Positions 1 through 7,976 of a stretch of DNA of 64,000 bases are shown in pieces; position 1 is the first letter of the stretch; every line of letters starts with the position of its first letter. The notes beneath the pieces were generated by a model, which saw nothing but the letters and a program-made list of their open reading frames with translations, was not told the origin of the DNA and ran no database searches. This DNA comes from Rhodopseudomonas sp. Its GTDB lineage: Bacteria > Pseudomonadota > Alphaproteobacteria > Rhizobiales > Xanthobacteraceae. The translations under genes were made by a program, and so were the position numbers. The DNA lies in assembly GCF_013377015.1 (NCBI RefSeq), contig NZ_JACABA010000001.1, forward strand, positions 81,544-145,543. Direction: 5' to 3'.

Positions 1-573
1 CGAGCCGCGGCACAGCGTCAGCATGATCTCATAGCCCTGGCGCTGGTGAAACGATTCCTCCTTGCAGACCCGGATCATGGCGCGAGCGTAAGGGCCATAG
101 GAGCAGCGGCACAGCGGGATCTGGTTCATGATCGCGGCGCCATCGACCAGCCAGCCGATCGCGCCGATATCCGCCCAGGTCAGGGTCGGGTAGTTGAAGA
201 TCGAGGAATACTTGGCCTTGCCCGACAGCATTAGGTCGACCAGCTCCTCGCGCGAGGAGCCGAGCGTTTCGGCGGCGGCGTAAAGATAGAGGCCGTGGCC
301 GCATTCGTCCTGCACCTTGGCGAGCAAAGCGGCCTTGCGGCGCAGCGACGGCGCGCGTGTGATCCAGTTACCTTCCGGCAGCATCCCGACGATCTCGGAA
401 TGGGCGTGCTGGGAAATCTGCCGGGTCAGCGTCCGACGATAAGCCGCCGGCATCCAGTCGTTCGGCTCGATCCGCTCCTCGGCGTCGATCCGCGCCTGAA
501 ACCGCGCCGCGCGGGTCGCGTCTTCGAGGTTGCGGTCGTCGCCGTCGGAGGTGTTGAGCGCCTGGGTATACAT
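1..573 (-). CDS. paaA: Phenylacetyl-CoA epoxidase subunit A (5' part only)
   Basis: This gene runs off the left edge, so only the first 191 codons are present; the family is usually about 310-330 residues. PaaA is the catalytic di-iron subunit of the PaaABCE multicomponent monooxygenase, which epoxidises the ring of phenylacetyl-CoA in aerobic phenylacetate breakdown. Visible features are [15 protein letters not shown] (residues 56-70, Glu60), [11 protein letters not shown] (Glu90, His93) and [12 protein letters not shown] (Glu173, His176), which match the iron-ligand pattern of the family. The ATG at 573 has a GAGGAG ribosome site a few bases upstream. It diverges from the TetR gene at 705, which is its probable regulator. 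The rest of the paa operon should lie to the left of the window. Confidence 0.93.
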   Translation of the reverse strand, partial: MYTQALNTSDGDDRNLEDATRAARFQARIDAEERIEPNDWMPAAYRRTLTRQISQHAHSEIVGMLPEGNWITRAPSLRRKAALLAKVQDECGHGLYLYAAAETLGSSREELVDLMLSGKAKYSSIFNYPTLTWADIGAIGWLVDGAAIMNQIPLCRCSYGPYARAMIRVCKEESFHQRQGYEIMLTLCRGS

Positions 574-613
574 GGCCGATCTCCTCGAGCCCGGGACAAC
601 GCGACGGAATATA

Positions 614-635
614 ATTGACCAATTGGACGGTCAAT
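614..635. promoter_or_regulatory. Probable TetR/PaaR operator in the paaA-tetR intergenic region
   Basis: A perfect inverted repeat with 7-base arms, ATTGACC-N8-GGTCAAT, lies between the divergent paaA and TetR starts. Its position, about 40 bases from the paaA start and 70 from the TetR start, suits a shared operator. Binding by the neighbouring TetR protein is an inference. Confidence 0.55.
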
Positions 636-704
636 GCAAGTCTCGGAACTGGACACCACGCAGCGCGCGTTTGACGCGCTGCGGTACGAAAGGTTGATCG
701 CAGC

Positions 705-1391
705 ATGGCGCGAACGCGGGCGAACGACTACGACCAGAAGCGGCTCGGCATTCTCAGTCGCTCCGCCAAGCTGTTCGCCGAGCACGGCTATACCGGCACC
801 TCGATCACCATGATCGCCGACGCCTGTGGCGTCTCCAAGGCGCTGATGTATCACTATTACAGCTCCAAGGACGCGGTGCTGTTCGATCTGCTGGCCGATC
901 ACCTGCAACAGCTCGTCGTCGTCGTGGAAGCCGCCGCAACGTCCGAGGGCGACGCCGAGGCCCGACTGTTCGCAATCTCGGCGGCGTTGCTGGAAGCCTA
1001 TCGGGGCGCCGACGCCGAGCATCAGGTGCAGATTTCCAGCCTGAAACTGCTGCCGCCGGCGCAGCAAGAAGTGCTGAAGGCGCTGGAGCGCCGGCTGGTC
1101 GACGTGGTGTCGGCCGCGATCGCCGCCGCGATCCCCTCCGCCGCGAGCAAGCCCCAGCTGTTGAAGCCGCTGACGATGTCGCTGTTCGGCATGCTGAACT
1201 GGCACTATCTGTGGTTTCGCGAGGGCAAGGGCCTGACGCGAGAGAGCTACGCGAAGATGGTCACCGGGCTGGTGGTCGCCGGCGCCGAACAGGCGATGGC
1301 AGCAGTCGAAGAGAGCGCGAAACCCGAACGTCTCAATGCGCGCAAGAAAGCCGACAGACCGCGCGCGGCACTGGTTGGGCGAGCCGGCTGA
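705..1391 (+). CDS. paaR: TetR/AcrR-family regulator, probable repressor of the paa operon
   Basis: A 228-residue one-component regulator. The N-terminal helix-turn-helix is clear: the segment from about residue 14 to 60 contains FAEHGYTGTSITMIADACG followed by KALMYHYYSSKDAVLFDL, the usual TetR layout with the tyrosine-rich recognition helix. The rest is a helical ligand-binding domain, with a basic tail after residue 205. It faces paaA, and the shared intergenic region carries a perfect palindrome at 614-635. By analogy with TetR-type PaaR proteins, it probably represses phenylacetate genes and is released by phenylacetyl-CoA. The family is certain; the ligand and the gene symbol are inferred from position. 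Confidence 0.8.
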   Translation: MARTRANDYDQKRLGILSRSAKLFAEHGYTGTSITMIADACGVSKALMYHYYSSKDAVLFDLLADHLQQLVVVVEAAATSEGDAEARLFAISAALLEAYRGADAEHQVQISSLKLLPPAQQEVLKALERRLVDVVSAAIAAAIPSAASKPQLLKPLTMSLFGMLNWHYLWFREGKGLTRESYAKMVTGLVVAGAEQAMAAVEESAKPERLNARKKADRPRAALVGRAG

Positions 1392-1411
1392 GCGACGCGA
1401 TCAAACGGCTT

Positions 1412-1462
1412 CGTCATTGCGTCGCTCTGGTTTGCTTCGTCGCAAGTGCTCTTCGCGATGAC
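1412..1462. repeat. Degenerate copy of the CGTCATTGCG intergenic palindrome
   Basis: The segment starts TCGTCATTGCG, contains TTTGCTTCGTCGCAAG and ends in a GCGATGAC form. It resembles the better-preserved copies at 7849, 22411 and 37251, but the arms are eroded. It lies between the convergent TetR and hydrolase genes. Confidence 0.45.
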
Positions 1463-1467
1463 ACCCC

Positions 1468-2238
1468 TCACCTGCTCGGATTCGGATAAACCATGCTGCG
1501 CCAGCCGGCGCGGTCGAATGGGGCCCATTCGCCTTCCGGCTGCGCCAGGCGCTCGGCGACGGCGTAGACCACCGCCGGATGATGGCCCATGCCGCAATGG
1601 CTGCTCTCCACCTCGATGTTCTCCGACATCGCCGAGGGCGTTTCCATGCAGCCCTGCCAGGCGCAGATGCCGTCTGTGCGGCTGAAGATGGCGGTGGTCG
1701 GCACCGGCGGCGTCTCCGCCAGCGCGCCGCCGAAATGCGGTTCGGCGTGCTCGGCGCTGTGGCCGCTGGCCATCTCGTAGACCCGCCAGGCATTGGTCGC
1801 TTTCGGCGGACCGGCGAACGGACTGCCGAGCGTGATCACCGAGCGCACCCGGTCCGGCATCAGCTTGGCGAGTTGACGCGCATACAAGCCACCAAGGCTC
1901 CAGCCGACCAGGCTGACCTTGCGGCCGTGGCTGTCGCTGAGTTCGCGCAACAGCTCGACCATGCCGTCGCGCACGCCAGCACGTAGCCCGAGGTTGCGGC
2001 CCTGGCCCCAGCCGCTGACCGCGTAGCCGCGACTTTTCAGGAAGCTGCGCAGCGGCTTGGTCGACGAATCGCTCGCCACCAGCCCGGGCAGCACCAGCAC
2101 CGGATGGCCATCACCCTTCGGCGCCAGTGACAGCAACGGCAAGGCGCCGAGGAACGCGCCGAACTCGTGGAGTGCCCGACCCTCCAGAAACATCAGAGCC
2201 TTGGACGGCGCATGAAGCGCATGTTCAGCTGCGGACAT
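1468..2238 (-). CDS. Alpha/beta-fold hydrolase (lipase/esterase-like)
   Basis: A 256-residue protein with the alpha/beta-hydrolase core: strand and oxyanion region GDGHPVLVLPGL (residues 42-53) and nucleophile elbow VGWSLGGLYAR with Ser114. Near the C-terminus, SSHCGMGHHPAV probably supplies the catalytic histidine. There is no signal peptide, so it should be cytoplasmic. It is a clear paralogue of the hydrolase at 14035-14829: both share the PKGDGHPVLVLPG block, the GWSLGG elbow, VRSVIT.GSPFAG, IFSRTDGI and RLAQPEG. The second copy sits with a wax-ester/DGAT gene, so an acyl-ester substrate is plausible. The exact substrate is unknown. Confidence 0.75.
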   Translation of the reverse strand: MSAAEHALHAPSKALMFLEGRALHEFGAFLGALPLLSLAPKGDGHPVLVLPGLVASDSSTKPLRSFLKSRGYAVSGWGQGRNLGLRAGVRDGMVELLRELSDSHGRKVSLVGWSLGGLYARQLAKLMPDRVRSVITLGSPFAGPPKATNAWRVYEMASGHSAEHAEPHFGGALAETPPVPTTAIFSRTDGICAWQGCMETPSAMSENIEVESSHCGMGHHPAVVYAVAERLAQPEGEWAPFDRAGWRSMVYPNPSR

Positions 2239-2424
2239 CGAATTCCTCTCGGATCTGTTCTGGGTCCAGCCGCAGCGAAATCCGGGGCCAGCCTATTCGT
2301 GCACGAATACTACGCGGAAGTCTCAGGACCGTTCCGCGACCGGCTGATTGTTTAGCAGTGTAGGCAACGATTCGGTGATGACAAGCTGTGCCGATCCCGA
2401 TCGCGGCGCGCCAGCCTGACTTGC

Positions 2425-3708
2425 TCACAGCATCCTGAACAGCACCTCAGCCGTGTACAAGACCAGACCTGCAAGCCCGCCGATCAGCGAGCCGTTGAAG
2501 CGGATGTATTGCAGATCCTTGCCGACATTGAGCTCGATCACCGAAATCAGCTGGCCCATGTCCCAGCCCTTGACCTGATCGGCGATGAAGCCGGAGACGC
2601 CGCTCTTGTGCTCGGAAATGAAGCTGCGCAACACCGCCGCCAGCCCCTGATTGATGTCGGCACGCATCTCGGCATCCGCCGCCAGCGCGGCGCCGGCTTT
2701 GACGAACATCTTCGTCAGCTGATGCTGCAGCACATTGCTTTCGCCGGCGGCGCTCTTGTCGATGAAGGATTTGATGTTGTCCCAAACCGTGCGCGCCAGG
2801 GCGTCGAGTTCGGGGCGCGCCAGCAGGTCGCGCTTCAAGCCGTCGATCTTGTCGGCAAAGCCCGGGTCGGTGTCGAGCCGCACGGCGAACGCCGTCAGCA
2901 TATGGTCGAATTCGCCGCGGAACGGATGCTGCGGATCGTCGCGCACCTCGGCGAAGAACGCGCTCGCCGAGGCGACGATCCGCTTCACCAGATAGGCGTC
3001 GGCACGATAGAAATTCAGCAGCGTCGGCAATTCGTCGCGGATCTTGCCGCGGATCGCCGCCATGGTGTCGGGCTGAGTCAGTGCGTCATGGGCGACGCGC
3101 AAAATCTCGTCGAGCAAGCCGTGATGCCGGCCCTCGCGGATGAAGGCGCGTAGCGTCGCGCCGGCCAACGGCGCAACGTCGATCGACTGCAGCTGGGCAA
3201 TGATGCGGCGGACGGCGAAAGTCTTCAGGCCGGAGGCTTCGGTGGCGGCCAAGGCTTCGGGCAGCAGCCGAATCACGAAGCGCGCGAGATCGGCGCTGCG
3301 CCTTGTCTCGCCGAGCCAATCGGCAACGAAGGCGGCGAAATCGATCTGCCGCAGCTTGGCCTCAACCGGCGCGGCAGCGAGGAAATGCACCTCGACGAAT
3401 TCGCCGAGCTTGTCGGCGATGCGATGCTGATTGCTCTGGATGATCGCGGTGTGCGGGATCGGCAGGCCGAGCGGCCGCCGAAACAGCGCCACGACCGCGT
3501 ACCAGTCCGCCAGCCCACCGATCGTGGCGGCTTCGGCAAACGCGGCGATGAAGCCGAACGCCGGATGCACCGGCAGCATGATCTTGGCGAACACGAACAG
3601 TCCCAGGCTCGCCGCCAGCACCAGCGCCGCCAGCGCCTTGACGCGCCGCAACTCCGCGGCGCGCGCGGCGTCGTGGGGGCCGGTCAGGAAGGTGACGTTG
3701 GCAGGCAT
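2425..3708 (-). CDS. DUF445 (YjiN-like) membrane-anchored protein
   Basis: I take the ATG at 3708, giving 427 residues, close to E. coli YjiN. A longer frame reaches a TTG at 3732 but adds only a few unconserved residues. The N-terminus has a hydrophobic span (LAALVLAASLGLFVFAKIML) followed by FIAAFAEAATIGGLADWYAVVALFRRPLGLP, the hallmark of DUF445. The middle is long and helical. The C-terminus carries a second anchor (LIGGLAGLVLYTAEVLF) after an IRFNGSLIGG motif. The function of the family is not established. It stands alone between intergenic repeats. Confidence 0.85.
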   Translation of the reverse strand: MPANVTFLTGPHDAARAAELRRVKALAALVLAASLGLFVFAKIMLPVHPAFGFIAAFAEAATIGGLADWYAVVALFRRPLGLPIPHTAIIQSNQHRIADKLGEFVEVHFLAAAPVEAKLRQIDFAAFVADWLGETRRSADLARFVIRLLPEALAATEASGLKTFAVRRIIAQLQSIDVAPLAGATLRAFIREGRHHGLLDEILRVAHDALTQPDTMAAIRGKIRDELPTLLNFYRADAYLVKRIVASASAFFAEVRDDPQHPFRGEFDHMLTAFAVRLDTDPGFADKIDGLKRDLLARPELDALARTVWDNIKSFIDKSAAGESNVLQHQLTKMFVKAGAALAADAEMRADINQGLAAVLRSFISEHKSGVSGFIADQVKGWDMGQLISVIELNVGKDLQYIRFNGSLIGGLAGLVLYTAEVLFRML

Positions 3709-3745
3709 GATGAGACTCGTCAGAGACCCCAATACATGAGCTTAT

Positions 3746-3791
3746 CCTCATCCTGAGGAGCGCGCACTTGCGCGCGTCTCGAAGGATGAGG
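3746..3791. repeat. CCTCATCCTGAGGAG-type intergenic palindrome
   Basis: A 46-base inverted repeat bounded by CCTCATCC and GGATGAGG, with an inner GCGCGC pairing. A second copy lies at 11236-11283. Such elements are common between genes in Bradyrhizobium and Rhodopseudomonas. Confidence 0.75.
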
Positions 3792-3892
3792 CCTCATGGT
3801 TCGAGATGGCGCCAATGCAGCGCCGCACCCGTTGCACCGGCATTGCCAGGCGCCTCCTCACCATGAGGGGGACGCATGTGGCGCATTGCAAC

Positions 3893-3925
3893 CCAAAAAA
3901 GAAGGCCCGCATTTCGCGAGCCTTC
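3893..3925 (-). terminator. Rho-independent terminator of the phasin gene
   Basis: Read on the minus strand, the sequence forms a 10-bp stem, GAAGGCTCGC with GCGGGCCTTC (one G-T pair), around the loop GAAAT, followed by a run of six T. It starts 27 bases after the phasin stop codon. Confidence 0.85.
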
Positions 3926-3951
3926 GAAAAAAGATCGAGTGTGTGAGAAGC

Positions 3952-4458
3952 TCAGGCGCTCTTGCTGAAGGTCTTGGAGAAATTGTCCTGCACGGACTTG
4001 GCGCCGTCGGCGACCAGCTTGCCGAAATATTCGGTAGTCGACTTGGCGCGCGAGATCAGCACTTCACCCTGCGCACGAACCAGATCGGACTGAATCTGAA
4101 CCGCTTCGTTGACGGACTTCGCGGAAGCAAGCTTGTCGATGCCCGAGAAGAAGGTCTCAGCATCCTGATAGATCGCCTGCTGGATGTTGCGGCTGATCTT
4201 GGCGACCTCGCTGACCGAATCGGCAACGGCGGTCTCGATCGCGGCGGTGACCTTTTCCGAACCGGCGTGAATGTCGGCGGCCTTTTCCTTGGCGGTGCCG
4301 GCAGCGCGCTTGACGAAGTCACGGGTGGCTTCCGGGACGTCGAGGTTCTGCATGTTCTTGAACGCATCGGTCACCGGTGCGAACGCCTGCTTGACGCTGT
4401 TCAGCACGGACTCGGTTTGCGTCTCGGTGTTGGCTTGGGTATTGGTTTCTTCGGTCAT
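3952..4458 (-). CDS. phaP: Phasin (polyhydroxyalkanoate granule-associated protein)
   Basis: A 168-residue, mostly helical acidic protein. The ATG at 4458 is preferred over the one at 4470 because GGAGAGA lies five bases before it. The centre has the phasin pattern of amphipathic helices rich in Ala, Glu, Lys and Val, including DFVKRAAGTAKEKAADIHAG (about residues 47-66) and AETFFSGIDKLASAKSVNEA (100-119). Phasins coat PHA granules and control their size and number. The gene follows the PHA synthase operon on the same strand but has its own promoter region and a strong terminator, as expected for an abundant protein. Confidence 0.85.
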   Translation of the reverse strand: MTEETNTQANTETQTESVLNSVKQAFAPVTDAFKNMQNLDVPEATRDFVKRAAGTAKEKAADIHAGSEKVTAAIETAVADSVSEVAKISRNIQQAIYQDAETFFSGIDKLASAKSVNEAVQIQSDLVRAQGEVLISRAKSTTEYFGKLVADGAKSVQDNFSKTFSKSA

Positions 4459-4539
4459 CTGTCTCTCCATCCTCGGGGTTGAGCTATGGTCTCACCCCGT
4501 CCGGAGTGGCCCAGGGTAGCCCCGATATGGCATGGTTAA

Positions 4540-4580
4540 TTGTGCATTGCAATATAATTGGTGCAACGCATCAATCACAA
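4540..4580 (-). promoter_or_regulatory. Phasin promoter with a TGC-rich PhaR-like operator
   Basis: On the minus strand, TTGTGA (4575-4580) and TATATT (4551-4556), separated by 18 bases, make a plausible sigma-70 type -35/-10 pair. TGCAATGCA lies directly downstream of, and overlapping, the -10 element (within 4540-4552), where a repressor would block initiation. PhaR repressors of PHA genes are known to bind TGC-rich palindromes. CACAATTGTG (4576-4585) is a second, perfect palindrome across the -35 element. Assignment to PhaR is an inference. Confidence 0.4.
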
Positions 4581-4616
4581 TTGTGTGATTTTTTGAGCAG
4601 ATTGATCGAATCTTGA

Positions 4617-5216
4617 TCAATGCTGGACCGCATCCGGCAACCCATAGGCTTCGAGCTGCGCCCGCACCAACGCCACGTTGTGCCCGAGCACGACGATGTC
4701 GTGGGTCCTCCCTGAGCTGTCCTTGACGTGATCGCGGTGTAGCGCCTCGGCCTTAAAGCCGAGACCTTCGAAGATCGCGATCGCGCCGGACTGATCGACG
4801 GTCATCTGCACCACCAGCTTTTCCAGGCCGGCGCCCAGCGCCAGCGCGAAGGTCTCCTGCGACAGCGCGCGCCCGACGCCGAGGCCGCGGACGTCGCTGG
4901 AGACCACATTGCGGATTTCTCCGACATGCGGCGACCACGACAGCGGATCGCGCACAAGGGTGCCGCAGCCGACCACCTCGGCGCCGCGCAGCGCCAGCAG
5001 GCTGGTGATGGCGCCGCGTTCGATCTCCTTGATCCAGGCCGCCAGCACTTTCGGCTCGCTGATATTGCGCGGCAGGAACAGCAGATCATGGGCCGGGAGC
5101 TTTTGCGCGAAGGCGAGGACAGCGGCCTCGTCGGCCTGCGCCATAAGCCGGAATTCGATCTTGCCGGCGTCGGTGAAGACAAAACGCGGATAGGAACGTA
5201 GCTCACTCGAACTCAT
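4617..5216 (-). CDS. GNAT-family N-acetyltransferase, translationally coupled to phaC
   Basis: A 199-residue GCN5-related acetyltransferase. The core includes the beta4/motif-A region EIRNVVSSDVRGLGVGRALS (about residues 103-122), where RGLGVGRA is the acetyl-CoA pyrophosphate loop, and later IAIFEGLGFKAEA, the usual C-terminal Y/F-x-x-x-GF element. The start codon overlaps the phaC stop as ATGA, so translation should be coupled to the PHA synthase. The substrate is unknown. It could modify a PHA-cycle protein or a small metabolite; nothing in the sequence decides this. Confidence 0.8.
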   Translation of the reverse strand: MSSSELRSYPRFVFTDAGKIEFRLMAQADEAAVLAFAQKLPAHDLLFLPRNISEPKVLAAWIKEIERGAITSLLALRGAEVVGCGTLVRDPLSWSPHVGEIRNVVSSDVRGLGVGRALSQETFALALGAGLEKLVVQMTVDQSGAIAIFEGLGFKAEALHRDHVKDSSGRTHDIVVLGHNVALVRAQLEAYGLPDAVQH

Positions 5217-6295
5217 GTCGACCTCTCGCCCAGCCAGGAATCCAGTTTCGGCCACAGCCGCTTGATCGCATTGGCACCCGCCACCAAGCTGACGTGGCCG
5301 CCCTTCAGGATCACCTCCTGCTTGTCGGTGGAGCCGATCTTCTGCACCAAAGGCTTGGCGGCATCGTAGGGCACGATGTGGTCGTGCTCGGCCACCGCGT
5401 GCAGGAACGGCACCGTGATCTTCGCAAGGTCCACCGGGCGGCCGCCGACCTCCATGGTGTCGTTGTAGAGCTTGTTGTCCCACATCAACTTCTTGGTGAT
5501 CTGGCGGAAGTACTCGCCGGCGAGCGGCAGCGTATCGGTCGCCCAGCGATCGAACATCCGGTACGACTTGACGAATTCGTCGTTCCAGATGTTTTCCCAG
5601 AGCTGAATTTGGCTGGCGGCGCGCGATGCCGGCCGCAGCATTTCGAACGAGGTCAGGATCATTTCCGGCGGCACATTGCCGACACTGTCGACCAGCCGGT
5701 CGACGTCGAAATAGCGACGGTCGGAAAAATTGCTGAACAGCTTCATCTCGCGGAAATCCACCGGCGTGGTGAAGCAGATCAGGTTCTTCATCGGCCCGTC
5801 GGAAAAGATCGCGCCATACAGCAGCGACAGCACGCCGCCGAAGCAGTAACCGATCACGCTGACGTCGGTCTCGCCGGAATCGCGCTGCACCCGGCGCACA
5901 CAATCCGGGATGAAGTCGAGCACGTAGTCCTCGATTCCAAGCGATTTCTCCTCCGGGGTCGGCGCGGTCCAGTCCAGCATGTAGACGTCGTAGCCGCTCT
6001 TCAGCAGGAATTCGATAAAGCTCTGGCCCGGCACCAGGTCGAGGATGTAGCCGCGATTGGTGGTCGCCATCACGATCACGATCGGCACCCGGTAGATTTC
6101 GTCCGCGACCGGCCGGTAGTGATACAGGTTCATGGTGCCGCGTTTGTGCAGCACATCCTTCGGGGTCGCACCGAGCGAAGGTCCCGACGAGGCGATGTAT
6201 TCGACGCCCTTGATGCTGCGCTGGATCGCGCGCTGCACCTCGGACTGAATCCGCTCGGGGATCGACGACAGATCGAGGCCCGACGGCGCGTTCAT
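5213..6295 (-). CDS. phaC: Class III/IV-type poly(3-hydroxyalkanoate) synthase subunit PhaC
   Basis: A 360-residue protein, the length of class III and IV PhaC rather than class I (about 560-600). PHA synthase polymerises 3-hydroxyacyl-CoA into storage polyester at the granule surface. The lipase-like box is GYCFGG with the catalytic Cys151. Asp305 in EHDHIVP and His334 in GGHVSL complete the triad at the spacing seen in Allochromatium PhaC. YMLDWT (105-110) and the FTTPVDF block are also typical. Its start overlaps the stop of the preceding phaE-like gene as ATGA, and its stop overlaps the GNAT start in the same way. The synthase is therefore the middle gene of a tightly coupled three-gene operon. 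Confidence 0.93.
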   Translation of the reverse strand: MNAPSGLDLSSIPERIQSEVQRAIQRSIKGVEYIASSGPSLGATPKDVLHKRGTMNLYHYRPVADEIYRVPIVIVMATTNRGYILDLVPGQSFIEFLLKSGYDVYMLDWTAPTPEEKSLGIEDYVLDFIPDCVRRVQRDSGETDVSVIGYCFGGVLSLLYGAIFSDGPMKNLICFTTPVDFREMKLFSNFSDRRYFDVDRLVDSVGNVPPEMILTSFEMLRPASRAASQIQLWENIWNDEFVKSYRMFDRWATDTLPLAGEYFRQITKKLMWDNKLYNDTMEVGGRPVDLAKITVPFLHAVAEHDHIVPYDAAKPLVQKIGSTDKQEVILKGGHVSLVAGANAIKRLWPKLDSWLGERST

Positions 6296-6702
6296 TTGCG
6301 TGCCGGTTCCGGCGGCCGCTTGGTCCGCGGCGGTTTCGGCGCCGGCGGAACGACGCTCTCGGCTGGCGTGGCATGCTGGGCCGGAGCGGCATGTTCAGCC
6401 GGCGTCGGATGGCTCAGGCGCAGCAGCGTCGTGATCTCGGCGAGTTGGCCCTCGATCGCGGCCAGCCGTTCGCCGAAATTGGTCATCTGCGCGCGGCTCG
6501 GCAGGTTCATGCTGGTGAGGTACTTCTCCATCATGTCGCCGAGTTGCTTTTGCGCGCCAGCCGAGACGCCGCCGACCTGATTGACCACCTTGCTGAATTC
6601 CGGCGACGCCATCGCCTGATTGGCGAAGGCGTTGAATCCCTTTTCCATCTCGCCGAGCATATTGTGCCATAGCGCGACCGGATCGTTGCCTGCGTTCGCC
6701 AT
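6292..6702 (-). CDS. phaE: Small PhaE/PhaR-like PHA synthase partner subunit
   Basis: A 136-residue protein whose position immediately before phaC, with an ATGA overlap and a strong AGGAGG ribosome site, marks it as the synthase partner. It contains a helical region (ALWHNMLGEMEKGFNAFANQ), LPSRAQMTNFGERLAAIEGQ (about residues 69-88), which matches the conserved C-terminal motif of PhaE, and a Pro/Ala/Lys-rich tail. It is much shorter than class III PhaE (about 360 residues) and also below class IV PhaR (about 200), so it may be a minimal form. The assignment as accessory subunit is firm from context. The class is uncertain. Confidence 0.78.
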   Translation of the reverse strand: MANAGNDPVALWHNMLGEMEKGFNAFANQAMASPEFSKVVNQVGGVSAGAQKQLGDMMEKYLTSMNLPSRAQMTNFGERLAAIEGQLAEITTLLRLSHPTPAEHAAPAQHATPAESVVPPAPKPPRTKRPPEPARK

Positions 6703-6893
6703 TGCTATCCTCCTGCGAGATTAGCGCGGCGGCCGGATCGGCCCCGCGCGCTTTTTGCGATCATTCCATACTGTTGCGCCGGAGCGGTCAACAACACAAA
6801 GCAATGGTACCGCGCCGCAACAGGGAACCGCTTCTGTAGCGCGGAAATCCATGTCATAGACGTCCCGGATTGCTCATCAGCGAGGAACCGCCC

Positions 6894-7823
6894 GTGCTTG
6901 ACGTCCCGCATCATCCGCCCGCGCTCGCCAAGGCCAACGGCATCGAACTCTGCTACGAGGCGTTCGGCGCCGACGACGCGCCACCGATCGTGCTGATCAT
7001 GGGACTCGGCGCCCAGATGATCATGTGGGACGATGAGTTCTGCCGCCAGCTCGCGACGCGCGGATTTCGGGTGATCAGGTTCGACAACCGCGACATCGGC
7101 CAATCAACCAAATTCTCCGGCGGCCGGCGGCTGACCGCCGCCGAGCTGCTGAAGCTGCGGTTCCTGCGGATTCCGGTGGCGTCGGAATACAAGCTGATCG
7201 ACATGGCGAAGGACACCGTCGGGCTGCTCGACGCGCTGAATATCGAGTCGGCGCATCTGGTCGGTGCCTCGATGGGCGGCATGATCGCCCAGGAGGTCGC
7301 GATCAACTATCCGAAACGCGTCCGCACCCTGACCTCGATCATGTCCACCACCGGCAATCCGCGGCTGCCGCAGCCGACCCGCGAGGCCGCGCTGATGCTG
7401 ATGGCGCCGCCGCCGACCACTCGCGACGAGTATATCAAACGCTTCGCCCAGACCTGGAAGGTGCTGCGGGTCGGCCACTTCCCGCAGGACGAGGCCAAGG
7501 ACCGCGAGCGCGCCGAGCGCAGCTATGCGCGCGGGCTGAGCCCGGCCGGCGTCGGCCGTCAGCTCCGCGCCGTGCTGGCCTCCGGCAGTCGCAAGGAACG
7601 GCTGAAGGCGGTCAAGGCGCCGACGCTGGTGATCCACGGCACCGTCGATCCGCTGGTGCCGCCCGCGCACGGCAAGGACACCACCGCCTCGATCCCCGGC
7701 GCCAAGCTGCTGATGATCGAGGGCATGGGCCATGCGCTGCCGATCCCGATGTGGCGCACCATCATCGAGGCGATCGCGAAGAACGCCCAGGGGGAGACGC
7801 CGCACGCCATGTCGGTCCCCTGA
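6894..7823 (+). CDS. Alpha/beta-fold hydrolase
   Basis: A 309-residue hydrolase. I choose the GTG at 6894 because GAGGAA lies six bases upstream; a TTG at 6870 would add eight residues. It shows VLIMGLGAQMIMWDDEFC (oxyanion region), FDNRDIGQS, the nucleophile elbow LVGASMGGMIAQ (Ser126 from the GTG), Asp in HGTVDPLVPP, and His in EGMGHALP. This is a full Ser-Asp-His triad. It diverges from phaE, so a role in PHA or acyl-ester turnover is possible. It lacks the Cys-type box of synthases and the usual depolymerase features. Its substrate is not known. Confidence 0.8.
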   Translation: MLDVPHHPPALAKANGIELCYEAFGADDAPPIVLIMGLGAQMIMWDDEFCRQLATRGFRVIRFDNRDIGQSTKFSGGRRLTAAELLKLRFLRIPVASEYKLIDMAKDTVGLLDALNIESAHLVGASMGGMIAQEVAINYPKRVRTLTSIMSTTGNPRLPQPTREAALMLMAPPPTTRDEYIKRFAQTWKVLRVGHFPQDEAKDRERAERSYARGLSPAGVGRQLRAVLASGSRKERLKAVKAPTLVIHGTVDPLVPPAHGKDTTASIPGAKLLMIEGMGHALPIPMWRTIIEAIAKNAQGETPHAMSVP

Positions 7824-7848
7824 GCGCGAGCTTCGTTCAGCCCGCATT

Positions 7849-7955
7849 CGTCATTGCGAGCCGAGGGCGGCGCGACGCGCCATCCGACAGCGAAGCAATC
7901 CAGGGGCTCCGGGTACAGACTGGATTGCTTCGTCGCTGCGCTCCTCGCAATGACG
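7849..7955. repeat. CGTCATTGCGAG-type intergenic palindrome, copy 1
   Basis: A 107-base inverted repeat: it starts CGTCATTGCGAG, has inner arms GAAGCAATCCAG and CTGGATTGCTTC, and ends CTCGCAATGACG. Related copies lie at 22411-22492 and 37251-37365. It separates convergent genes and could form a long hairpin when transcribed. Confidence 0.85.
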
Positions 7956-7976
7956 GATGGTCAAACCGGATGCCCG

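Noticed and set aside
426..1205. A 259-codon minus-strand frame across the TetR gene and the paaA start
   Set aside because: It overlaps two recognisable genes and contains low-complexity Arg/Gln stretches.
5294..6580. A 428-codon plus-strand frame opposite phaC and phaE
   Set aside because: The opposite strand has an intact catalytic triad and operon overlaps. This frame has no ribosome site or family resemblance.
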